From Acanthaster planci (lineage: Eukaryota; Echinodermata; Asteroidea; Valvatida; Acanthasteridae), in contig NW_019091540.1 in NCBI RefSeq assembly GCF_001949145.1, positions 11,404 to 75,403 of the forward strand: a stretch of DNA of 64,000 nucleotides, in the 5' to 3' direction. Position numbers and translations under genes: made by a program. A model generated the notes under the pieces. It worked only from the letters and a program-made list of their open reading frames with translations, ran no database searches and was not told the DNA's origin. Shown here piece after piece: positions 55,374 through 64,000 of this stretch (position 1 is its first letter; each line of letters opens with the position of its first letter).

Positions 55374-56428
55374 GTGAGTCTTACGGCATTTCAAAACGAA
55401 TTTTAAGTTTGACAAAACTAGTTAGATTAAAAATCTTCTTGTAGAATAATACACTTTGATGTCACTTCAAGTACACACTAAGGGAAACATGTAATTGTTT
55501 CGGTAACTTGATCACAGAACGTCTTTGGTGAAGAGAACCACCCCCTTTTTATTTTGGTTGCGACCAGTAAACAAATTGTAGGGTAAATCTTAACGAGCAG
55601 GAAACCCATTTGCCCCAGAACTCGATCGCAAAAATTGACATTCCCCCTTGGACGTCTTGCCGATTTACAAAGAAATTTGTGTCTTTACTATCTATAGATA
55701 CTGTGTTTTATGGCTAAGAACAATTCAAGCAATTTTGCTCCCATTAAAATCTATTTTTCGCATACCAAATATCCACACGACTACAAATTTGCGTTGAATG
55801 AGTTTGCTGTGTGTGTGCATATGTGTTGTACGTGTATTGTTCAGTTCGTACACGAACGAAGAAAAAATCACATCCCAAGTCGCGGAAAATCACCGTGCTG
55901 GGTTCCACTTTGTCTACAAAAGGCTTCCCGCATTGCACACAACCTTCTGAAGCTTCAGGTTAACGAATATAGTTTCGTTTGTCATTAATTTTCCAGGGAA
56001 ACGATATGTTTAAAAATACCGACTAGTCAGCTGTAGAATAACGTTGCGTGTAACGGCACTGCCGCCGTGCTGTGAACACTAAAGCGGCGACAGGCGCACA
56101 AAACGCAACTGCATCTCCCTCTATAAATGCTCCTAAACTGAAAACGTCGGCCATTATTATCAATTGATACTGAAAAACCATGGACGAGTTTAACAAATGC
56201 ATTTATCTGATCGGTGTACATATGAGAAATAGAAATGAAAAATGGAAAAACACGTACCCATACAACATGTTCATATTAGCAGTTTGCTACTGACCACGAA
56301 ACGTACATTGTATGCCCCGTTTACTATGTACCAACGCTGAAAACCAGCCGTTATTCTTTCACAGTTAAAACAAATAACATAACAGATCAAATGAATACCA
56401 CACATTACATGGACAGAGTGAAAATTAC

Positions 56429-56660
56429 CGTGATCAGAGGTCTGATGCATCCGATTCTAAGCGATTTCCATTAGACAGTCATTCGTAACGAGACGCCTTC
56501 TGGAGACTCTCAATGTGAAATACTAAACAGCCTGTGACATCACGCATAATTAGTAATTGGTGACCAATCAGAACGTTTTTCCCTCAAAGCTCCCCGCGTA
56601 AATGGAACATTACTTCCGGGTTTAGCGCTAAATTCGAAATTTCTATTTTGGATTAACAGG
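56429..56660. promoter_or_regulatory. Promoter-like segment, possibly of SIN3A (bidirectional)
   Basis: Contains TGACATCAC at 56535-56543 (CRE-like), ATTGG at 56556-56560 and CCAATCA at 56564-56570 (CCAAT boxes on both strands), and ACTTCCGGG at 56612-56620 (ETS-type). On the - strand a possible 5' UTR exon ends at 56429 in CTGATCACG/GTAATT; on the + strand one ends at 56659 in TTAACAG/GTGAGT. The pattern suits a housekeeping CpG-type promoter firing both ways. SIN3A, whose start codon exon follows an apparent acceptor, is the natural - strand candidate. All inferred from motifs. Confidence 0.35.
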
Positions 56661-58946
56661 TGAGTGGAAAAGGACTTTGACATCACATCACAAACTTAGG
56701 GTTGAGGGTCTCCAGATGAAGGATGGGCTGAGAAAAAATGCATAAAATGTCTGGACCTAAATAAGCCTTATTTCCCTTGTCGCAGACCTGAACATCTACA
56801 AAATCTCAATCCCTGTTTTACAACATAAAAAATGCATCTTGATAAAAAATACAATTGATGTGCGACGTACATGTACTTATCAACAAATTAACATGACAGA
56901 GCAGATTAAACGTACAAATGTCATTGTTTTATTGATTCATAAAAAAACAGAAGGAGAGCCAACAGGGATGGATCGGAAAAGCGGATAGGAACCGTATAAA
57001 GTCGCCATACATGTATACCGCCAGCCACGGATCAATGATAGGGGTTGACAGAGCGCTTCCCCGAAGTTCCCCTGATACCGAATTGGACCCATAAGAATCA
57101 ATTTAGCGCTAACGTTCCCAAAGCTATCCTGGAATTTCGTTACTAGGATGACAGGATCGAGATAAGCAGCATAGCCTGCATGTAGTTTTCAGCTATAGGG
57201 TGAAAACTTCTCTCAGGGCCCCAGAGAGCGCTACTACTACCGGGCTTGTAGGCCTACCGTGACTTCAAAATTTCAAATGGCGAGGGGAGTGACACTGGTG
57301 GGAGGAGCATATGGTCATAACGTACTGCAATGTCTCAAGAATCCTCAGTGTCCCAGTCCTGAAAACTAGAGGCTCCTCAAACTAGCTTTATCAACGGGGA
57401 AAAGGAAACCAATGAACTCCGCAAAACAAAATCCCTCCTAACATCAGGCATAAATTGGCTAGGTTTAACTCTAGGCTACTCAGAACTCATCTACCTACGG
57501 CAAGTTTAACTACCTATCAACGTGACTGCCCATCCACTGCCAGTTTTTCTTCCGTCAAAAAGAGAAAAGTGGGTTACCCAAATGCTGCCATGGATATAAG
57601 AAAAAAGTAAGGATATAAGAAAAGGATATAAGAAAAGTCTTCTCATTGCAGAGTTATGGCCAGGCCCAACTTGTCAGCCTTAGACAAGCCAGAGATAGTC
57701 TCCTAGCTTTCTAAAGATATTGAGATATATGCACTTAAATATGCATACGTAGTTCCTTTGATTGAAGAAAGAAATGCCTCAAGGTTTTCTTCCAGTTGGA
57801 AAAAAAATTAACCAACTAAAAACAAGGTGAAACAAATTGCTTTTCAAAATAGTCAGGTAATCTAAAAATAAACTTGTAAAACTAAGTGCCTTCTTTAACT
57901 ATGCCTCGATCTATACAACTCTTATTTGAAGTCCTTAAATATTGACAATTTTTTTTTTCATTTTGTTTTCAAAATACAAAGACACCTTTGACAATCCACT
58001 GATTTGCATGCAAGCAGAAGTCTTTTAATCACAATTTATGCCGGATTCTTCACAACTCAACTTGTACATAACATATATGGTAAGAGTCATACATGTACCA
58101 TATGATGAGAACATAAACTGCAAGCATAGCATACATGTATGCCGTGTACAAATCCATATACTGTCTCCTAAACCAAGTGACACAGCTGGGGCAGAGCTTT
58201 TGTTCCACGAAGGAGGTTGCCCAGTAGAACAAAGAACTGCTCAGCAAGATGGCTACCACACAAAACCTACATAATAAGAATACTACAAGCTTCAGATTTT
58301 GGGAACAAAATGGTCGTTTATATGTAATGGGACTGTCTGTGTACACAGGCACATGCACCTGCAAGTTTGTTTCCAGCAATGGTGACACTTTATGTCTCAA
58401 CTTGCTCTATGAACATCTCTGAGCTGGGAGGACTCCCCCCTCCGAGCCTGGCTATGCCATTGCCAAAACTCAATCTTACAAGTCACTGCCAGATCATCAT
58501 TTGTACTGACAAAATTATTAACATTCACAATGAATGTTTTGCAATTATCTATACCTTAAAAGATTTGCTAGGTGAGCCATAAAACAAAAACAGTACACTA
58601 CACTATCATCAGTACACTAAATTGCTAAAGTCTAAAAATTAAAATGGAATTAATCAGCACATACAAAGAACCCCCAAAAAATGAAATCATCACACCGTGA
58701 TATATGTTTTCAACAATTAGCATAATGATAATAAGGTCACAGTAACAGCAAAACAGAAAGCTCAAGCACCATTGCAAATACAAAAAAATAGTTTAGGAAA
58801 ACAGAAATTCAATATCTGAAAATATATTGCAATTCTAATTGCTTGAGAAAAAATATCGAGGAAGAACTGAAGGAAGAGGGATCCATGTAAAAGATTGTAC
58901 CCCAACAATGCGCATGATCAATGCTACAGGGGATCCGTACATATAC

Positions 58947-59150
58947 GGGTTGGTAAAGAGAGAGTGGCAGGACTGACATGTGCCACGCGTAGGTGGGTAA
59001 CTGCTGCCCATACAAACCCTGTCGGCTCTAGGCATTTTCAGATAAACATGTGATCTCCCTGCATACAGAGCCTGACTAACTATGGTATGAGCAATTATTC
59101 TGGGAGTTGCAATATCTTGAAGTCTTTTGCTTTTAAGTTTTTTCCTCCCC
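58947..59150 (-). CDS. Candidate exon of unrecognised gene or pseudogene
   Basis: The - strand frame reads MGRKKLKSKRLQDIATPRII, AHTIVSQALYAGRSHVYLKM, PRADRVCMGSSYPPTRGTCQ, SCHSLFTNP, ending at a possible donor CC/GTATAT. Amino-acid composition, the CxxC (CQSC) pair and the YPPTRGT segment look like a real protein, unlike neighbouring frames. I do not recognise the family. The frame enters a GGGCCC-type element just upstream (59169), so the 5' side may be broken. A further - strand stretch near 58140-58260 is open in two frames and could be the next exon; which frame is unclear. Confidence 0.3.
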
Positions 59151-59168
59151 ATGAGATAACAAAGTTCA

Positions 59169-59407
59169 GGGCCAAATTTCACAGCACTGCTTATGGAAAA
59201 CAGCTAGCTTAATTAACAGCATGAAAGTTGCGCTTTAAGCACTTTTTCACAGTGTGGATGTGCAAAAGCCTTCATTTGCATGGAAACTTCACCAACTAAG
59301 AAACTTTTTCTGGGGGGTTAAACTTTTGCATAACAGTCTATGAAACAGACAAATTAAAGGCTTTGTCAATACAAAATCCGCTACTGAACAGGGCTATGAA
59401 ATTAGGC
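59169..59407. mobile_element. GGGCCC-family MITE, copy 4 (decayed)
   Basis: Left GGGCCAAATTTCACAGCACT then GCTTATGG; right end, reverse-complemented, CCTGCCTAATTTCATAGCCC. Interior with TTAAGCACTTTTT-type motifs. It abuts the candidate exon at 58947-59150. Confidence 0.6.
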
Positions 59408-59763
59408 AGGTGCAGATCCAGGGAGAGGGGGTTGGGGGACTACCCCCCTGTTGCTCTGAGACAAAAAAAACCATAAGGTAGAAAAACTTACCGAAAATAA
59501 AAAATAACTAATGTAAATTCAAAAACAAGACAGCATCCCGCACATTCCTCTTACGTGTGCAAAGGCAAGCTTACACCAATACCTTTGTAAATGTACATTA
59601 ATAGTGTATGTCATATACTGTTTCATCACTGTTTTTTGTTGATGTACAGACAAAAATGACACAATTTAAAAAAATCTCCAGCCTGACCCCCCCCCCCGAA
59701 AACTTCAAGGATGTGCCCGTTAGGCCCCAGTTAATACAAGGTATACACTGGCTGGTTCTGTCG

Positions 59764-59897
59764 AGTACCGAAGTGTGACATCACTGTGAACCAGAAAGTG
59801 CAGTGCAAATGAATGGAGTGTGCTCCCGTGTTGGTTCTTGCGTTAATATGCCTTTCACACACATCATTGTGCAAGTGGCATATTCACTTCGGTAGCA
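59764..59897. mobile_element. Small element with TACCGAAGTG termini
   Basis: Starts GTACCGAAGTGTGACATCAC and ends TATTCACTTCGGTAGC, giving inverted ends TACCGAAGTG. The body matches 12480-12620. About 130 bases, non-coding. Confidence 0.6.
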
Positions 59898-61074
59898 GCC
59901 TTCTTAAACTCGTTTTACATGTACACTGGTAAATAAACATGTGCACGAGGTATGCTGGACCTACATTCTAAGCTTGCTGTGTTGCAACTAGCTGTCCCAT
60001 CTCTTATTTATAAACGAAGCCCATACATCCATGGAGGAAGGAAAAACTGAGTTTCAAGGAACCATGATATACAATTATTTAACTACTGTAATGTCCCTGA
60101 AATTACACTTTATGCTTTAATTAACCTTTTTTCAATTTTGGTTTTACCATTTGAATTCATATTTTGGAGCCATTTTGGTTTTTATGCTAATGCAACTGTA
60201 ATGTCATCCCAGGCATCCAACCTCAATGTTGCACTGATTTTTGCACAAATAACCACTGGAATTTTATAAATTTTGCTGTTGAAATTTTCATTTCTTTGGT
60301 GATTTTATGTTCTTTGGGTAGATGGCAACAAGCCTGCAAGCAACCCATTTTCAGGGATGTTTTTGAACAGAAAAATCTAAACATGAACAAAACATGTTAT
60401 CTGAACAGCGTCTCTCCCATCTTGAATCACATCAACAACGCCCTTACTTGTTTGGAACAGCCTGGGTGATTTCTAATGTTCAAAAAAGTGCACTTTTCAA
60501 TACATTTTACACCAAAAGGATTCCAAACAGGTTTCATGCTTTGAAGAAAAATACAAAATGCACAAAAAGTGAAGCTTTGAAAAAATAAAAATTTCAAAAA
60601 TATGTCCAGCCTTTTAAAGTAGTTGGCAATGCACAATCCTGCCAATTAACACCGACGACTAGATGTAATGTGAAATGGTTCCTGCCAAAAGCCACAATCT
60701 TTGAAAGACTAGAAAACACTGCTCCAAGCCTGCAAAATGACAACCAAAGTTCAAATGTCAACAAAGTCATTTCAGCTGTTCATACATACATGTCAAATTG
60801 CTGTCAGTCCCCCCATACACAGTTCATGTTAAGATTTCCGTATCATTTCGTGCTTGCCATTTGAAAATGTTACAATGAGTTCTATTATTAATATTGTGAC
60901 TCGGCAGCGGCCAGCTAGTGATAAGAAAAATATCTGTCTTAATGCTTCATTCTTGTAACAACTTTCCACATTGACAATTTCAACATTACATCATTGCAAA
61001 ATATATGTAGACATGCATATAAATCTTTCACAATCATATAATAAATTTTATCAAGGTGTTTTGCTCATTCATCA

Positions 61075-61093
61075 TTTATTCTGTTCTTTTATT
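61075..61093 (-). terminator. Candidate SELENBP1 poly(A) signals (two AATAAA)
   Basis: TTTATT at 61075-61080 and 61088-61093 reads AATAAA on the - strand, 585-600 bases past the SELENBP1 stop at 61678. Good orientation and distance. Confidence 0.5.
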
Positions 61094-61179
61094 ATTAATT
61101 GGTAGCATTTAGTAGATCTTGTAAAGCTTTAAGTTTTTCTGAACCTCCACCAGCAAACATATTATAAATGTTGTTAGTC

Positions 61180-61257
61180 TTTCTTCTACCGGTCCATATA
61201 CGGTACTGCCAAATAGTATTTCTTCTACCGGTCCATATACTGTACTGTCAAAAAGCA
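61180..61257. repeat. 39-base tandem duplication in the SELENBP1 3' UTR
   Basis: TTTCTTCTACCGGTCCATAT-ACGGTACTGCCAAATAGTA at 61180 is followed directly by a second copy at 61219 with a few changes near the end. Confidence 0.85.
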
Positions 61258-61677
61258 CCATCTGTTACACCTACATATGTACTTCTCCGACTGTGCTAAC
61301 AATCTGTGTCTTATTTTCTGTATCCGCCAGGGGAAAAAATAAAATAACAGCCAATGAAAATTCCCAAAGAAATCATTCTGAATGTTGGTATTTGAAATAA
61401 GTATTATCAAATTTCCTATTATGATGAAAGAGGATGAAACAAACACGGGGCATTTCGCACATTTCATGGACCAGTGTTAACTATGTCTGTCCTGACCTCA
61501 TAGTCAGGCCATAATACTGCAGTGCCATATGATAGAACCAGCAGACCAGAATGTAACAAGTGGTGCATTTTTCACTGACTGTCAGTATATGGTGTGAAAC
61601 CATGTGATAAAAATGCCAGTAGGTCAAGGACAACGACTTGACCATACATGAAGCTGTTCTTCCTGACCGTGTGGTCT

Positions 61678-62568
61678 TTACAGGTTTGCGGTGGAAGCGA
61701 GGAAGATGTCGGATGTGCAGTCTCCCCCTGGGTAGCGAATCTCGTGCGCGAGGGCGGGCCCGTGAGGCTCATCACCAAAGTCCACCAGGAAATCCTTGTT
61801 GAGCGTCAGACCTCCAACGTCGGTGTTCACGTCGATTTGCATCATCACTGAGCCAGTCCTAGAATGGGCAAACAAGGAGGTACTGGTTGGAAAAGTCTTA
61901 AGGGAGGGGGAGCTGTACAGGATGAGGCTGTTCAAGGCAATCAAACCAGCCGCTACTTAGCACAAGACCCTATAGGTTCATTACTTTAGTATTTGTTGCA
62001 AGGGGTCTCACTCAGCAACTTAGAAAAATGAGGTCACACTTGCAAGAGACAAAGGACAACAAAAAGCTAACTCATGCAGGTTGATTCCAGTGTCTCAAAC
62101 ATTTTGTTCACATAGTACCTTGAACTGTTGTGAACAAGGACCCAAACTGTGCAGTTACAGTGAGCAAAAAAAATGCTGCAAGCTGTCCGTCTCACACACA
62201 ACCACAGACTTTATGGCAATTGTTTGAGTGTGAATTTTGGAGAGAGCTGCTTATGCGGTATTGTGTTTCTGTCCCAATCAGCACCTGCCAACCCCCTTTC
62301 AGTTGCTGAGTCTTCTTCTGAGAACTTGGACCGCCAACAAACAAAGCACTACTCACTTGCACATTTCAGGGTAGAACTGCTTATCCCAACCGCTATACAG
62401 GGAGGTGGTGACGTAGAGTCTCTTGCCATCCAGGCTGAGCTGTATCATCTGTGGGCCACCGTTGATGCGTTTGCCATTCATGTAGAGTGGGTCGGGCTGC
62501 TTGGTCAACTCCTTGTCGTCAGTCACTTTCACTGGTGTGTCCGAACAAATCAATCCACCCAGGAAAAT
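61678..62568 (-). CDS. SELENBP1: Selenium-binding protein 1 / methanethiol oxidase, C-terminal exons
   Basis: SELENBP1 is a cytosolic, copper-dependent methanethiol oxidase that converts methanethiol to H2S, formaldehyde and H2O2. Exon 62357-62568 encodes [15 protein letters not shown], then [20 protein letters not shown] and [20 protein letters not shown], with YPEMC; exon 61678-61858 encodes [40 protein letters not shown] and [13 protein letters not shown], stop at 61678-61680. The exons join in phase (AA/G = K). They match the last ~130 residues of the ~470-residue vertebrate protein, including WDKQFYP and the terminal [14 protein letters not shown]. The usual end is ...SDIWI; here a few residues are added. 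The upstream exon (expected to end ...LxGQ in phase 0) is not in 62569-64000, so the rest should lie past the right edge. Confidence 0.93.
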
Positions 62569-64000
62569 CTGCGACATGGAAGAACGCATGATAATTGTAT
62601 GTCCAAAATCAGCAGTGTCATATGCTTAAGAGGTTGAAGTTCCTCACTGTCATCAGCCAGTGCCCACTACTGCAAGCATAGAGAAATGTATAGACAGACT
62701 CATTGTGCAACCAGAATTAGAAGCCATTAATACAGTGGCTTCAGGCTTGTGAACAGGTGGTAAGCCTGTGTGGGTGTACATGCCTCTTCCACTAATCTGC
62801 CCTGAAGTAAGACCAAGAGAGGGTGCAGTGTTCCTAGCAATAGTGGTTCCTTTGAAATTATGAATTATGAAATGCATGCCTCGTGCATGTGTCACTATAA
62901 ATTGGCACTTGATCCGACACTCCCCACCAACGTGGCACTTTTCAACGGATTGAAGGTGCTTCTGCTCTAGTCGGATAGGGTACCGTCCCTGATTTTTCTA
63001 AACATTCGTGCCTCTTCAGTTTAAAAATGCACATGTGTGATGATTCCAAAGTGCATCATGACATTTCCTCGTATTAGTCGATGTTTGGTACGTGTTTAAT
63101 TCATCCAACACCGAATGTCATGACATCAGAAAGCCACAGGGATACATTCACTGCTCATCTCTAGACCAGGCCTTGAAATGAATAATGGCCACGACGGCCA
63201 GTGCCATTGCTGCCCTTCTCACTGGCCGAGATGCCCCATAAAAAATCTCCATCCTGACAGCTAGTTTTGCCTTGCCCTATGCTTACCTCTTCCATAAACA
63301 TCCATAAGCCTATCAAAAAATGAAAATCCTTGGTTTCAGATGCTATTACAAACCCATTGAAGGTGCATTTCGATGTCATCCCCCCCATCGGCTATCTTCA
63401 ACTCTTTCAGAATAGATGCACAGACATTGTAACGCATACCAGCTTCGATCTCATTTCTGTGAGTGCACTGAATGTACTGTACATCTTGTACGTCGGCACA
63501 AAGCATGCAGTGTACATATACAGTACACCTCTGTACATATAGAGGCACAGGTCTGTAATGTGCTGATACTTCAAGCAGCGACACCCCTGCTGCAAAAATA
63601 AATGCCTCTATTTGTACACTCACATTCCAGAAGGAGTACGTGTGGCAGATTTTACCGACAGAGTCGCCTGACTTTATCTTTCTCCATGCTTGTATGTGTG
63701 ATACACAATTCACATTGATTCACATTAAGGTCTATGTACATGTACGTGCACAAGGCGTGCGTGCGGTGTATGTTCTGACTGCCAAAAGTTTTTGATGAAT
63801 GAATATTGGTATTTAGCCTCTACATGTATGCCCCTTTTACAGATTTTATCTGGCCTTGGTGCCCTCCCAACTGTGCACGGGCCAAAGTGGCCTTGCCCCA
63901 AAAATTCCTTCCCCACATTAAGTGTGGGTCAGGTCTACTAGAGAATACCTACTCTTATCTTTTCAGCGAATGAATAGGCGGATGGGAAATTTGCATATGT
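62569..64000 (-). other. SELENBP1 intron (partial), no exon seen
   Basis: I looked for the expected blade sequence of the form DDRFLYxSNWLHGDxRQY on the - strand and did not find it. Contains a GACCAAGAGAGGG-family repeat at 62811-62980 and a CTGTACAT-rich tract near 63470-63550. Open frames around 63336-63713 have no recognisable similarity. Confidence 0.55.
62811..62980 (+). repeat. Dispersed repeat, GACCAAGAGAGGG family, copy 3
   Basis: GACCAAGAGAGGGTGCAGTG, TGGTTCCTTTGAAATTATGA, GTGTCACTATAAATTGGCAC, TTTTCAACGGATTGAAGGTG, CTTCTGCTCTAGTCGGATAG follow the order of copies 1 and 2 with more substitutions. Confidence 0.75.

Larger units (their letters stand above)
49328..61677. other. SIN3A 5' region and SIN3A-SELENBP1 spacer (about 12 kb)
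   Basis: Contains, on the evidence of splice-like context, SIN3A 5' UTR intron(s), since a CCCAG acceptor precedes the start codon. Recognisable items are a SINE (about 50860-51045), a CATGTACATGTAC-rich tract (about 51100-51580), several inverted-repeat elements, a candidate first exon at 55315, a promoter-like segment at about 56530-56660, a candidate unknown exon at about 58947-59150, and the SELENBP1 3' end. One undetermined base lies at 55099. The remainder shows nothing I can assign. Confidence 0.5.

Noticed and set aside
58038-58274. 78-residue + strand frame as downstream exon of the 55315 candidate
   Set aside because: No acceptor in the right phase and no protein-like conservation; peptide composition looks random.
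58050-58400. 116-residue hydrophobic - strand frame resembling membrane segments
   Set aside because: Another frame of the same strand is also open with protein-like sequence, there is no clear start, and no family match; kept only as a remark with the 58947-59150 candidate.
63336-63713. 125-residue - strand frame upstream of SELENBP1 exons
   Set aside because: No resemblance to selenium-binding protein sequence, Cys-rich part arises from a TGTACAT-type tract, and no suitable splice phase.

Overview
This window is metazoan nuclear DNA: interrupted genes with GT-AG introns, conserved single-copy animal proteins, abundant dispersed repeats and AT-rich introns. Protein similarity to vertebrate orthologues is high. 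The repeats (tRNA-derived SINEs with a conserved core, GGGCCCAATTTCA-ended miniature elements, many TACATGTACA runs) suggest a marine deuterostome invertebrate such as an echinoderm. That taxonomic guess is inference, not proof.

Five protein-coding genes can be read exon by exon. (1) HIBADH, + strand, 1235-9916, 7 exons: mitochondrial 3-hydroxyisobutyrate dehydrogenase of valine catabolism. (2) LNPK (lunapark), - strand, 14613-19932, 8 exons seen, first coding exon not found: ER three-way-junction protein. (3) MESD, + strand, 23418-26053, 3 exons: ER chaperone for LRP/Wnt co-receptors, with a long charged tail and a KEEL terminus. (4) SIN3A-type co-repressor scaffold, - strand, 28902-49327, 23 coding exons joined in frame to about 1397 residues. 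(5) Selenium-binding protein 1 / methanethiol oxidase, - strand, 61678-62568, only the last two exons; the rest should lie beyond the right edge.

Layout: HIBADH and LNPK are convergent, LNPK and MESD divergent (possible shared promoter near 23.25-23.41 kb), MESD and SIN3A convergent with poly(A) signals placed so that their 3' UTRs could overlap, and SIN3A and SELENBP1 on the same strand, separated by about 12 kb. That 12 kb holds a promoter-like segment near 56.5 kb, a candidate first exon at 55.3 kb, a candidate unknown exon near 59 kb and many repeats. The genes do not form one pathway. The interest of the order is evolutionary: in vertebrates HIBADH lies beside HOXA/EVX1 and LNPK beside HOXD/EVX2, and SIN3A and MESD share human 15q24-25.

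Introns and intergenic DNA are full of fold-back and terminal-inverted-repeat elements. At least five recurrent families have members within the window. Two other notable structures are an array of decayed copies of a SIN3A splice-acceptor/exon edge and a hammerhead-ribozyme-like motif in a HIBADH intron. I found no CRISPR array, rRNA gene, intact tRNA gene, viral gene or bacterial-type operon.
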